Shown piece after piece: positions 1-8,553 of a stretch of DNA of 63,918 nucleotides (within the stretch, counting starts at the first letter, position 1; each line of letters starts with the position of its first letter). A model generated the notes under the pieces. That model saw nothing but the letters and a program-made list of their open reading frames with translations. It searched no databases and was not told where the DNA came from. The DNA comes from Mesorhizobium sp. SARCC-RB16n. GTDB lineage: Bacteria > Pseudomonadota > Alphaproteobacteria > Rhizobiales > Rhizobiaceae. The stretch covers positions 21,697 to 85,614 of the forward strand of contig NZ_ML703264.1 in assembly GCF_008520305.1 (NCBI RefSeq), given 5' to 3'. A program made the translations under genes and the position numbers.

Positions 1-742
1 CCAGATGCTCGGCGACCAAGAAATTCGAGTTGCCGATGAAGCCGGCGACGAACTCGCTGGCCGGCCTGAGATAGAGGTCCTCGCCGGTGCCGATCTGCTC
101 GATGCGGCCTTCCTTGAACAGGGCGATGCGATCCGACAGATGCAGCGCCTCCTCCTGGTCGTGGGTGACATAGAGGATGGTGACGCCGGTCTCACGGTGG
201 ATGCGGCGGATCTCGGCCTGAATCTCTTGGCGCAGCTTCTTGTCGAGCGCCGACAGCGGCTCGTCCATCAGCAGGATCGGCGGATCGTAGGCGAGCGCGC
301 GGGCAAGCGCCACGCGCTGTTGCTGGCCGCCCGACAGCGCGCCGGGATAGCGGCCGGCGAAATTCTCCAGCCGCACCAGCGCCAACATGTCGGCGACTTT
401 CTTTTTCACTTCGGCGTCGGGGCGGCCGCGCACACGCAGCGGAAAGGCGACGTTCTCGGCAACGCTCAGATGCGGAAACAGCGTGTAGCGCTGGAAGACC
501 ATGCCGATGTTGCGTTTGTGCGACGGCACTGAAAGCAGTGACTTGTCTTCCAGCAGGACGTCGCCGAAGGTCGGGTCCTGGAAACCGGCGATCGCGTAGA
601 GCGTGGTCGACTTGCCGGAGCCGGACGGCCCGAGGAAGGTCAAGAATTCGCCCTTGGGCACATCGATGGTGACATCATGGACGGCGACGAAGGCGCCGAA
701 TGTCTTTCTCACCGCGCGTATGGACAGGAATGGACGGGTCAT
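1..742 (-). CDS. ABC transporter ATP-binding protein, polyamine type (partial)
   Basis: This is the ATPase that powers the importer encoded just upstream on the same strand. In order, the translation shows Walker A (GPSGSGKST, residues 38-46), the ABC signature (LSGGQQQ) and Walker B followed by DEPLSALD, as in PotA-type subunits. The start ATG shares four bases (ATGA) with the permease stop, so the two are translationally coupled. Only about 247 codons are visible; the family usually has 350-380, so the C-terminal regulatory domain lies beyond the window edge and the gene is cut by the window, not broken. By position it is the last known gene of an eight-gene operon. The substrate is not shown by the sequence; polyamine-like is a family-level guess. 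Confidence 0.93.
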   Translation of the reverse strand, partial: MTRPFLSIRAVRKTFGAFVAVHDVTIDVPKGEFLTFLGPSGSGKSTTLYAIAGFQDPTFGDVLLEDKSLLSVPSHKRNIGMVFQRYTLFPHLSVAENVAFPLRVRGRPDAEVKKKVADMLALVRLENFAGRYPGALSGGQQQRVALARALAYDPPILLMDEPLSALDKKLRQEIQAEIRRIHRETGVTILYVTHDQEEALHLSDRIALFKEGRIEQIGTGEDLYLRPASEFVAGFIGNSNFLVAEHL

Positions 743-1539
743 CTGGACAATTTTCTTCGCAGGAGTGCGGTCACGATCATCAGGCACATGGTCAGGCCGA
801 CAAGCAGGCTGGAGGCGGCGGCGACGACAGGGCTGAGGTCGGCGCGCAGGCTGCCCCAGATCTTCACCGGCAAGGTCTGCAAGGTCGGGCTCGCCATGAA
901 GATCGCCACCACGACCTCGTCCCATGAAGCGAGGAACGAAAAAATCGCCGCCGAGAAGATGCCGATCCGGATCGAGGGCAAGGTGATCCGCAGCCGCGCC
1001 TGCAGCGGGCTGGCGCCGCAGACGATGGCCGCATCCTCGATGGATTTGTCGAAGCCCTCGAGAGCGGCGGTGATCGGAACGATGGCGAAGGGCAGTGCCA
1101 GGACCGTGTGCGCGATGACGAAGCCGATCGTGGTGCCAGCCAGACCGATGCGCAGGAAGAAAGCGTAGACGGCGATGGCGAATACGACCACCGGCAGCAC
1201 CATGGGCGTCAGCAGCAGCCCGCGCAGGACCTGCCGGCCGTGAAATTCACCCCGGACCAAAGCGAAGGACGCGAACAGGCCGATGACGACGGCGAGGATG
1301 GCGGCCATGGCGGCGATTTTTGCGCTGGTCAGCGCGGCATCGATCCAGGTCGGGTCGGCCAGCAGTTGCTCGTACCATTTCAGCGTCCAGCCGGGCGGCG
1401 GGAAGGCCAGCCAGCGTGAGGAGCCGAACGACAACAGCACGATGAAGACCACCGGCAACAACAGGAAGGCCGCGACAAGCGCGGTGAAGCCGGCAAGCCC
1501 CACGCGCAGCCATCCGAGCCTGTCATAGTCGAGCAGCAT
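739..1539 (-). CDS. ABC transporter permease (PotC type)
   Basis: This is an inner-membrane permease of a polyamine-type ABC importer. It is about 266 residues long with roughly six hydrophobic segments. The cytoplasmic EAA loop that contacts the ATPase is visible as EDAAIVCGASPLQARLRITL. I chose the ATG giving MLLDYDRLG: it lies one base beyond the stop of the upstream permease, whereas the longer open frame would begin inside that gene with an Arg/Ser/Pro-rich stretch unlike a permease. Its stop overlaps the ATPase start by four bases. It pairs with the upstream frameshifted permease, so a working transporter needs that lesion to be a sequencing error or to be bypassed. Confidence 0.9.
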   Translation of the reverse strand: MLLDYDRLGWLRVGLAGFTALVAAFLLLPVVFIVLLSFGSSRWLAFPPPGWTLKWYEQLLADPTWIDAALTSAKIAAMAAILAVVIGLFASFALVRGEFHGRQVLRGLLLTPMVLPVVVFAIAVYAFFLRIGLAGTTIGFVIAHTVLALPFAIVPITAALEGFDKSIEDAAIVCGASPLQARLRITLPSIRIGIFSAAIFSFLASWDEVVVAIFMASPTLQTLPVKIWGSLRADLSPVVAAASSLLVGLTMCLMIVTALLRRKLSR

Positions 1540-1540
1540 G

Positions 1541-2399
1541 TCAGAGCCCTCCGGCGGGGCGCTTGGCGCCGACCAGACGAAGCTGGAGCGCGTAGAGCGC
1601 CATGGTGATGACCAGCAGCACGAAGGCGGCGGCACTACCGAGCCCCCAGTTGAGCAGCGACTGAACCGTCTGGGCGATCATCTCGGCCAGCATCATGTTG
1701 GACGTGCCGCCGAGTAGCGCTGGCGTCACGAAATAGCCAAGCGACATGACGAAGACCATCAGCCCGCCAGCAGCGATGCCAGGAAGCGACAGCGGCAACA
1801 GGATACGGCGGAATGCCTGCAACGGCGTTGCCCCGCAAAGGGCGGCGGCACGCAGCGTCATCGGGTCGATGGCGCGCAGCGTGCCGACCAGCGGCAGGAT
1901 CATGAAGGGCAGCATGATGTAGACCATGCCGATGGACGCCGGTGAGATTGTTGATCAGCGGCAGCGGCTCATGGATGATGCCCAGCCCCATCAGCGCCCT
2001 GTTGATCACCCCTGTGCGTTGCAGCAGCACCATCCAGGCATAGGTGCGGGTGAGAAGGTTGGTCCACATCGACAGGATGATGATGCCGAAGACGAGCGAA
2101 CCGAAGGCGGGCGGCATGATCGCCAGCATCCAGGCGACTGGAAACGCCACCACGATGGTAACGGCGGTGACGACTGCGGCGACCAAGAAGGTGTTCAGGA
2201 ACACCCGCACATAGGTTCCGCTGCCGAACAGCGCGGCGTAGTTCTGCAGCCCGGGTTCGGGATCAGTGACGCTGCGCAGCAAAAGGGCGACGACCGGCAC
2301 GACGAAGAATAGGCCGACCAGAACCAGGGCCGGCAAGGCGCCGCCGCTGCCGGCCGGCAGGCCGGCAATGGCGCCGCGTTTGAGAGAAGTTCGTTGCAT
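1541..2399 (-). pseudogene. ABC transporter permease (PotB type), frameshifted
   Basis: The two halves of one PotB-type permease lie in different frames. The first frame runs MQRTSLKRGAIAGLPAG through the membrane segments to PLINNLTGV and then turns into His/Arg/Pro-rich nonsense. The correct continuation, IGMVYIMLPFMILPL, is in another frame and runs to the stop at 1541, including the EAA loop (LRAAALCGATPLQAFRRILL). The break is near 1934-1935, where one base extra or two missing would restore the usual TGVxIGMVYIM sequence. The rest of the gene shows no other damage, so this is either a very recent mutation or an assembly error. It sits between the binding protein and the second permease in the operon. 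Confidence 0.82.
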
Positions 2400-2459
2400 C
2401 GGCAGGTTCCGGTTGCCCGAACGGGGCGCGGTTCCCGCGCCCCGCCGGTTTCTGTGGCG

Positions 2460-3464
2460 CTATTTGGTCTGCCAGGCGTACCAGCGCGTGGCGATCTCGT
2501 CGCGGTGCTCGGCCCAGTAGTTCATGTCGAGGTTGATCTGGCCGTCGACATGGGCGTCGGGCAAGGCCTTGACCGCATCGGCCGGCATCTCCGCCTTGGC
2601 CTTGGTATTGATCGGCGCATAGCCGCTGGCCTCAGCGAATTTCGCCTGGCCGGCCGGGCTGGTGGCCGCGGCCAGGAATTTCATGGCGCTATCCTTGTTC
2701 TTCGCCCCTTTCGGCACGACGAGAACGTCGGCGGCGGTGAGGTTCTGGTTCCAGGAGACGCCGACATCGGTTCCGTCCTGCTGCAGTGCGAAGACGCGGC
2801 CGTTCCAGAGCTGGCCGAAGGCAGCCTCGCCGGAGGCAATCAGCTGCTGCGACTCCGCGCCACCGCCCCACCAGACGATATCCGGCTTGATGGTGTCGAG
2901 CTTCTTGAAGGCGCGGTCGAGATCGAGCGGATAGAGCTTGTCCGCTGGCACGCCGTCGGCGAGCAGCGCGATCTCGATGACGCCCGGCGCCGACCATTTA
3001 TAGAAGGTCCGTTTGCCGGGGAACTTCTTGGTGTCGAACATGTCGGCCCAGCTGGCCGGTTCACCGGAGACTGCCTCCTTGTTCCAGGCTAGCACGAAGG
3101 AATAGTAGAAGCTGCCGACGGCATGCTCGTTGCTGAAGCGCGGATCGAGATCGGCCTTGGGTACGACCGCGAAGTCGATCGGCTCCAAAAGCCCGTCCTT
3201 GGCAGCCTTGATGGCGAAGTCCATTTCGACGTCGACGACGTCCCAGGTGACGTTCTTGGCGTCGACCATGGCCTTCAACTTGCCGTAGTCGGTCGGCCCG
3301 TCCTGCAGCACCTTGATGCCGGAGCTCGCCTCGAAGGGCGCAGCCCAGGACCTGGTCTGCGCTTCCTGCGTTGTGCCACCCCAGCTGGTGAACGCCATCT
3401 CATCGGCCTTGGCGGCGGTCGCCGCGAGCAGTCCGGCCAGAATGCCGGTCAAAATCAGTTTCAT
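2460..3464 (-). CDS. periplasmic substrate-binding protein, spermidine/putrescine type
   Basis: This is the periplasmic binding protein that delivers ligand to the adjacent permeases. The 334-residue product starts with a Sec signal peptide (MKLILTGILAGLLAATAAKA, cleavage near residue 20), followed by a PotD/PotF-like fold. Motifs include FTSWGGTTQEAQ near the mature N-terminus, WDVVDVEMD, and WGGGAESQQLIASGEAAFGQ before the C-terminal lobe. The start is supported by AGAGGAGAAT just upstream of the ATG. It follows the aldehyde dehydrogenase gene in the operon. Polyamine-binding members recognise amines through acidic residues; I cannot assign the ligand, and the surrounding flavin oxygenase genes suggest something other than plain putrescine. 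Confidence 0.9.
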   Translation of the reverse strand: MKLILTGILAGLLAATAAKADEMAFTSWGGTTQEAQTRSWAAPFEASSGIKVLQDGPTDYGKLKAMVDAKNVTWDVVDVEMDFAIKAAKDGLLEPIDFAVVPKADLDPRFSNEHAVGSFYYSFVLAWNKEAVSGEPASWADMFDTKKFPGKRTFYKWSAPGVIEIALLADGVPADKLYPLDLDRAFKKLDTIKPDIVWWGGGAESQQLIASGEAAFGQLWNGRVFALQQDGTDVGVSWNQNLTAADVLVVPKGAKNKDSAMKFLAAATSPAGQAKFAEASGYAPINTKAKAEMPADAVKALPDAHVDGQINLDMNYWAEHRDEIATRWYAWQTK

Positions 3465-3523
3465 TTCATTCTCCTCTGTTGGTCTGTTCTTGTTTTTCTC
3501 AGTGCACCTTTGTCCTGCACTCC

Positions 3524-4996
3524 TCAGCGCATGACGAAGGGATCCGGGATCGGCTCGTCCGACGTCTTGATCCAGACGGATTTCGAGCGCGTGTAATCTC
3601 TGATGGCATCGAGGCCACCCTCGCGGCCAAGCCCGGAATGGCCGTAGCCGCCAAAGGGAACCAGCGGCGACACGGCGCGATAGGTGTTGACCCAGACCAC
3701 GCCGGCATGGATGTCGCGCGCCATGCGGTGCGCCTTGCCGAGACTGCTGGTGAACACGCCCGAAGCCAGCCCGAAGGGCGTGTCGTTGGCGAGGGCCAAG
3801 GCTTGAGCCTCGGTGTCGAAGGCAAGCACGCTCAGCACAGGTCCGAACAATTCCTCGCGCACGCAGGGCAGGTCATTGTCGCCGGCATCGATGATGGTCG
3901 GCGCGTAATAGAAGCCGGTGCCGATGGCAGGCCTTGTGCCCCCGGTGATCATCTTGCCGCCCTTAGCAAGGCTTTCCGCGACAATCTTCTCGATCCAATC
4001 GCGCTGGCGTTGCGTGGCGAGCGGACCCATTTCGGTGGCCGGGTCCTGCGGATCGCCGATCCTGATCGCCTCGGCCTTGCGTTTCAGCCGGGCGAGGAAC
4101 TCGTCCTTCACCGAACCTTCGACCAGCAGCCGCGAGCCGGCGACGCAGCTTTGGCCGGTCGCCGCGAAAATGCCGGCCACCACCGCGTTGGCGGCGCTGT
4201 CGAGATCCGCATCGGCGAAGACGACGACCGGGCTCTTGCCGCCGAGCTCGAGCGTCGTATAGGCGAGATTTTCCGCCGTGTTCCTGACGATCGCACGGGC
4301 CGTGGACGGGCCGCCGGTGAAGGCGACGCGCGAGACCAGCGGATGGCTGGTCAGGCGGCGGCCGCAATCCTGGCCGAAGCCGGTGAGAATGTTGACGGTG
4401 CCTTCGGGAAAGCCGGCCTGCTGGACGAGTTCGGCGAAGGCGAGCAACGGCGCCGGGCCGTCCTCGGAGGCCTTGACCACGACCGTGCAACCGGCGGCGA
4501 GCGCCGGGCCGAGCTTGACGGCGGAGAGGAAGAGCTGCGAATTCCACGGCACGACTGCGGCAACGACGCCTATCGGCTCGTGGCGGATGGTGACGTCGAG
4601 GTCCGCCTTGTCGATCGGCACATGCGCGCCTTCATGCTTGTCGGCGAGCCCGCCATAATAGCGGTAGTAATCGCCCACATAGGCGATCTGGGCACGCGTC
4701 TCGCGAATGATCTTGCCGGTATCGCGCGTCTCGAGTTCGGCAAGACGTCCAGCATTGGCGCCGACGAGGTCGCCAAGTTTGACCAGCAGTTTGCTGCGCG
4801 CGGTGGCGGTCATCGCCGCCCACGGGCCCGAGCGCAGCGCGCGGTGCGCTGCCTCGACGGCGCGGTCGACATCGGCTTCACTCGCCGCCGGCATCCTGGC
4901 CCATAGCGCGCCGGTCGACGGATCGATGCTGTCGAAAGTGACGGACGGCTCGTCGAAGCGACCGTCGATGAAGTTCCTGAACAGGGCGTCGGTCAT
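3524..4996 (-). CDS. NAD(P)-dependent aldehyde dehydrogenase
   Basis: This enzyme oxidises an aldehyde to the acid with NAD(P)+ in the cytoplasm. At 490 residues it has the normal family length. The family motifs are present: PWN (Asn152), cofactor-binding Lys175, FTGGPSTAR around residues 226-234, general base Glu250 in LELGGKS, and nucleophile Cys284 in GQSCVAGSR. It lies between the luciferase-like monooxygenase and the ABC binding protein, ten bases from the former. The likely job is to oxidise the aldehyde released by the monooxygenase from the imported substrate. The best general family match is to betaine- or aminoaldehyde-type dehydrogenases; the exact substrate cannot be read from sequence. 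Confidence 0.92.
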   Translation of the reverse strand: MTDALFRNFIDGRFDEPSVTFDSIDPSTGALWARMPAASEADVDRAVEAAHRALRSGPWAAMTATARSKLLVKLGDLVGANAGRLAELETRDTGKIIRETRAQIAYVGDYYRYYGGLADKHEGAHVPIDKADLDVTIRHEPIGVVAAVVPWNSQLFLSAVKLGPALAAGCTVVVKASEDGPAPLLAFAELVQQAGFPEGTVNILTGFGQDCGRRLTSHPLVSRVAFTGGPSTARAIVRNTAENLAYTTLELGGKSPVVVFADADLDSAANAVVAGIFAATGQSCVAGSRLLVEGSVKDEFLARLKRKAEAIRIGDPQDPATEMGPLATQRQRDWIEKIVAESLAKGGKMITGGTRPAIGTGFYYAPTIIDAGDNDLPCVREELFGPVLSVLAFDTEAQALALANDTPFGLASGVFTSSLGKAHRMARDIHAGVVWVNTYRAVSPLVPFGGYGHSGLGREGGLDAIRDYTRSKSVWIKTSDEPIPDPFVMR

Positions 4997-5006
4997 GGGC
5001 TCGCGA

Positions 5007-6044
5007 TCAAAGGAAGGCCGGCATCACCCGGTCGATGAACAGTTGCAGCGATTTCTTCTTGCGTTCGTGCGAGAGCCCGCTGTCGATCCAGATCGAGTAC
5101 TGGTCGTAGCCGAGCGCCTCATAGGCTTTCAGCCGGGCAATGACCTCGTCGGCTTCGCCGATCACCAGATTCTGGCGGATCTTGTCGGGCGCGTATTGCG
5201 GCATCGCGGCGATCTCGTCCGGCGCCAACGGCTCGAGCACACCCTGATGCACCGGCTTCTTGTTCTGGAACCAGGCGCCGAATTGGCAATAGAAGGTCGA
5301 CAGGTCCTCTGCGAGGCGATCGGCATCGGCCGCGTCCTCGGCGACGAATGTATGCATCAAAAGCATGATATCCGGCCGGGCGATGTCGGGGTGCGCGTCG
5401 CAGGCGGTGTCGAAGCGCTGCATCAGGGTCGCCACCTCGTCGTCGCCGGAGGCCAGCGGCGTCACCTGGACCTTGCAGTGGTTGGCGACGGCAAAATCGT
5501 GCGAGTTCGGGTCGCGCGCCGCCACCCAGATCGGCGGATAGGGTTTCTGCAGCGGCTTGGGCGAGGAGGTGGTCGGCGGGAACGACCAGAACTCGCCGGA
5601 GACTTCGAAGTCGCCGTCCCACAGACCGCGGATGGCGGGTACCATCTCCCGCATGCGCTGACCGGCGCCCCAGGCGTCGAGCCCTGGGAAGAGACGTTGA
5701 TATTCGTAACTGTAGGCGCCGCGCGCGATGCCGATGTCGAGCCGGCCGCCGCTGATGACGTCGGCCATCGCCGCTTCGCCGGCAAGCTTGATCGGATGCC
5801 AGAACGGCGCAACGATCGTGCCCGTGCCGAGACGGATGCGGCTCGTTCTGGCCGCCAGATAAGCGATGTTGATGAACGGGTTCGGCGAAATGGTGAATTC
5901 CATGCCGTGATGCTCACCGATCCAGGCCGTCTCGAAGCCGGCCTGCTCTGCTTGCAGGACCAATTCCTCGAGTTCGCTCACCAGTTCGGAATGCGGCTTG
6001 GCCAGATCCGACCGTTCCATATGCACGAAGAGCGAGAATTTCAT
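5007..6044 (-). CDS. LLM-class flavin-dependent monooxygenase
   Basis: This is a luciferase-like TIM-barrel monooxygenase of 345 residues, which uses reduced FMN supplied by a partner reductase and O2 to oxidise an organic substrate. The N-terminus (MKFSLFVHMERSDLAKPH), the segment ETAWIGEHHGMEF, RIRLGTGTIVAPFWHPIKLAGE and GRLDIGIARGAYSYEY are typical of the alkanal/alkanesulfonate monooxygenase group. Its ATG overlaps the stop of the upstream hydrolase/flavin-reductase fusion by four bases (ATGA), which argues that the fusion's reductase domain is its FMNH2 source. It belongs to the minus-strand operon under the GntR regulator. Substrate unknown. Confidence 0.9.
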   Translation of the reverse strand: MKFSLFVHMERSDLAKPHSELVSELEELVLQAEQAGFETAWIGEHHGMEFTISPNPFINIAYLAARTSRIRLGTGTIVAPFWHPIKLAGEAAMADVISGGRLDIGIARGAYSYEYQRLFPGLDAWGAGQRMREMVPAIRGLWDGDFEVSGEFWSFPPTTSSPKPLQKPYPPIWVAARDPNSHDFAVANHCKVQVTPLASGDDEVATLMQRFDTACDAHPDIARPDIMLLMHTFVAEDAADADRLAEDLSTFYCQFGAWFQNKKPVHQGVLEPLAPDEIAAMPQYAPDKIRQNLVIGEADEVIARLKAYEALGYDQYSIWIDSGLSHERKKKSLQLFIDRVMPAFL

Positions 6045-7837
6045 CTGTGGTCACCTGTATTGGAGGGAGCGGACATAGGCGCTTTGCCTAGCGGCCGGAC
6101 TTCGCCTTCCATCTCATTGCCGACATAGACGCCAAAGGCGTCCTGCGTGCATTCCCTGACATAGCGGGCAAGCATCGAACGAACCGCCGGATCGGCGATC
6201 TTCAAGTTGCCGATCGCGTCGATGTCGACCAGCCGGACGCCACGATCGCTGGAGGCGGGCACGTCGAACGTGCCGCGATAATAGACGTGCGTGCGCGCCG
6301 AATTGCCAGCGTCGTCCCAGACGGCGAAGAGGAAGCCGAGCTGGGCCTCGATAGCCTTGGCGGCAAGCAGCCCACGGAGGCTTTTGCCGTCGCCGGCCGA
6401 GCCCAATCCCCGGCCGCGCGGCAGTTCGAAGCCGTCCGCCGTTTCCACGAACAGAACCCTGCCGCCATTTTCGAGGATCGCGCCGACATCGGTGCCGGGC
6501 TGAGTGGCGGCGAGCGCCTCCTGGCTGAGGCCGGGTGCGATATAGGCGCCGCGGCAGTAGCCGAGAGGCTGCGAGGAGTTGTGCTCGAAATGGCGGACGC
6601 GGCCGATAAGGATCGAATGGTCGCCCGCGTCGACCAGCCGCTCCATGTCGCAGTCGAAGGCCGCGACCGAGCCGTCCAGCAACGGACTGCCGGTCTGACC
6701 TGGACGCCAGGCGACGGAGGCGAATTTGTCGGCCGCTTTCGAGGCGAAGATGCCGGATGCCGCCTTCTGATCCTCGTTGAGGATGTTGATGGCGAAGCTC
6801 TTCGAGGTGGCGAAGACGGGATGGCCCAAGGCCTTATGGGCGATGCAGACGAGTACGAGCGGCGGGTCGAGCGACACCGAGGTGAAGGAGTTGGCTGTGA
6901 AGCCGCGTGGCTCGCCTTCGGGCCCGATCGTGGTGACGATGGTGACGCCGGTAAGGAAGGAGCCGAGCGCGCGGCGGAAGTCGCCGCTGTCGAAACCAGA
7001 AGTCACTGTCCCGTCTCCTTGCTCCGCCGCTTCGAGGAAGTCGACGATGTGGCGTGTGGTGCGGTCCGGTGCGGCGACCGCCATCATGTGGCGTTCGCCG
7101 GCAAGTACGATGCATCGGCCTTGCGGCGCCAGGCGTGCCATGGCCGCCGACATTGCCGGCGATGAGTTCCTGTCCTCGGACCCGGTCATGAACAGGGCCG
7201 GCATGACAAGGGTCTGCAAACGCTCGGCCTGGTCGCCGTCGGCGCGAGCGAACAGGCGATAGGTGCGTGCGTAGCCTTCCGGATCGACCTCGTTCAGGGC
7301 CAATGCCGTCTTTTTGGCAGCGGCCGCAAGCGTCGAGGGCACCGGGTCTCCGAACCACCGGGCGATGGTCTGGGCAGCTCCGGCAGCGTCGTCACGGCGG
7401 TTAAGGGCGGCGGCGCGTTCGCGAACGGCGTGGGCCAGATCGGGTGGACGCCGGAACACGGCGTTGAGTGAAACGATGCGGCTGATACGCTGGGGTGCCC
7501 GCAGGGCCAGTTCCTGAGCAACGAGCGCGCCCATGGAGTGGCCGACGACTGACACGGTTTCGAGGCCGAGATGGTCGAGCAGCCGAAGGGCCTGGTCGGC
7601 ATAGTCGGTCAGTTCTGGCCCCGGTGGCGGCAGCGGCGATTGGCCATGGCCGAGCATGTCGATGGCGATTACATCCCAATTACCGGCCATCCGTTCGATC
7701 TGCGGCTGCCAAATCGCGGCGTTCATGCCGACGCCGTGGATGAACAGCACCGGGGCGCCCGACCCGGCTCGGATGAAGCCGGTGCCGTCAGGCGCCGTAC
7801 CCTGTCGAGCCCATGCCGATGCGGGTGCGTCAGCCAT
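6041..7837 (-). CDS. alpha/beta hydrolase - flavin reductase fusion protein
   Basis: This 598-residue protein joins at least two enzymes. Residues about 20-270 are an alpha/beta hydrolase with the nucleophile elbow GHSMGA (Ser101), a candidate acid Asp222 and catalytic His250. Residues about 284-432 are a flavin reductase-like FMN-binding domain (DFRRALGSFLTGVTIVTT, then GFTANSFTSVSLDPPLVLVC). Residues about 440-598 form a further domain (ENGGRVLFVETADGFELPRG and YYRGTF) that I do not recognise with certainty; it faintly resembles a Nudix-like fold. It overlaps the DUF1185 gene by 8 bases and the monooxygenase by 4. Likely roles are to supply reduced FMN to the luciferase-like oxygenase and to hydrolyse its ester or amide product. 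The open frame is continuous across both domains, so this is a genuine fusion. Confidence 0.88.
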   Translation of the reverse strand: MADAPASAWARQGTAPDGTGFIRAGSGAPVLFIHGVGMNAAIWQPQIERMAGNWDVIAIDMLGHGQSPLPPPGPELTDYADQALRLLDHLGLETVSVVGHSMGALVAQELALRAPQRISRIVSLNAVFRRPPDLAHAVRERAAALNRRDDAAGAAQTIARWFGDPVPSTLAAAAKKTALALNEVDPEGYARTYRLFARADGDQAERLQTLVMPALFMTGSEDRNSSPAMSAAMARLAPQGRCIVLAGERHMMAVAAPDRTTRHIVDFLEAAEQGDGTVTSGFDSGDFRRALGSFLTGVTIVTTIGPEGEPRGFTANSFTSVSLDPPLVLVCIAHKALGHPVFATSKSFAINILNEDQKAASGIFASKAADKFASVAWRPGQTGSPLLDGSVAAFDCDMERLVDAGDHSILIGRVRHFEHNSSQPLGYCRGAYIAPGLSQEALAATQPGTDVGAILENGGRVLFVETADGFELPRGRGLGSAGDGKSLRGLLAAKAIEAQLGFLFAVWDDAGNSARTHVYYRGTFDVPASSDRGVRLVDIDAIGNLKIADPAVRSMLARYVRECTQDAFGVYVGNEMEGEVRPLGKAPMSAPSNTGDHR

Positions 7838-8417
7838 GCAGGTCGCCCACTTCCTTGAGGTCGTGGTATCGGTCGCCGATACGATGGTGCGGCCGGCCGC
7901 CGATCGAGGCGCCGAGCGCCACCACCAACTCGTCCGGTGCCGGTGCGTCGCCGATCTGGAAATGCACCGTCAGGTAGTGCGAGCGCCGACCCTCGTCGTT
8001 CTTGTCCATCAGCGGGATCATGATCGGCGTGTTCGGGCCACCGCGCAGGTTGGTGAAGGCAAGATAGGTCTTGGCGGCAACCGCGCGGCGATAATGGTTG
8101 CCGAAATGCAGCGTGTGGATCATTGCCGAAGCGTGTTCGATCTCGCCCGACGTGCCGCAGATGGCGGCCTTGCCGTAGCCCTCGATGGCGTCGCCCGAAC
8201 CGGCGATGGCGATGATTTCGCGGGTCAGGGTCTCTCCCAGCACGGGCGCACAGGCGCGGATTTCGGGCGACAGATCGTCGGTGAATCCGCGTCCGGCCCA
8301 AGGATTGGTCAGCACTGCCGCGACACCGATCAGACGCATCGGCCGAGGCGCTGCCTTGCCGCCTTCGATCAGCGTGTTCTCGGTGTAGGTGACGATCTTG
8401 CGAATGGCAGGCTGCAT
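7830..8417 (-). CDS. amino acid synthesis family protein (DUF1185)
   Basis: This 195-residue protein belongs to the AA_synth/DUF1185 family, whose biochemical role is not established despite the name. Visible features are IRKIVTYTENTLIEGG at the N-terminus, NPWAGRGFTDDL, a Gly-rich AICGTSGEIEHASAMIHTLHFG and IGGRPHHRIGDRYHD near the end. I chose the ATG giving MQPAIRK because GAGGATCC precedes it; a longer frame would run through the promoter and the operator palindrome. It is the first gene of the minus-strand operon and overlaps the next by 8 bases. I have seen such proteins described next to flavin oxygenases and amino-acid-type transporters, which suggests a catabolic accessory role; that is inference. 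Confidence 0.87.
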   Translation of the reverse strand: MQPAIRKIVTYTENTLIEGGKAAPRPMRLIGVAAVLTNPWAGRGFTDDLSPEIRACAPVLGETLTREIIAIAGSGDAIEGYGKAAICGTSGEIEHASAMIHTLHFGNHYRRAVAAKTYLAFTNLRGGPNTPIMIPLMDKNDEGRRSHYLTVHFQIGDAPAPDELVVALGASIGGRPHHRIGDRYHDLKEVGDLHG

Positions 8418-8471
8418 GGGATCCTCGGGTCGGGTGACGGGGTGAAACCAGGCGGTTTCCCGTATGATCTT

Positions 8472-8483
8472 ATGGTATACCAT
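8472..8483. promoter_or_regulatory. GntR/FadR-type operator palindrome
   Basis: ATGGTATACCAT is a perfect 12-bp palindrome in the gap between two divergent genes. It contains TGGTATACCA, close to the TGGTNNACCA-type operators known for FadR-subfamily GntR regulators. It lies 55 bp before the DUF1185 start and 71 bp before the GntR start, placing it over both likely promoters. Confidence 0.7.
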
Positions 8484-8553
8484 GCTATGGAGCGCCAAGA
8501 TGCTTGTCAACCAGCCATGGAATCTGTTTTTGTGGCGAGGCAGGAGACCTCAC

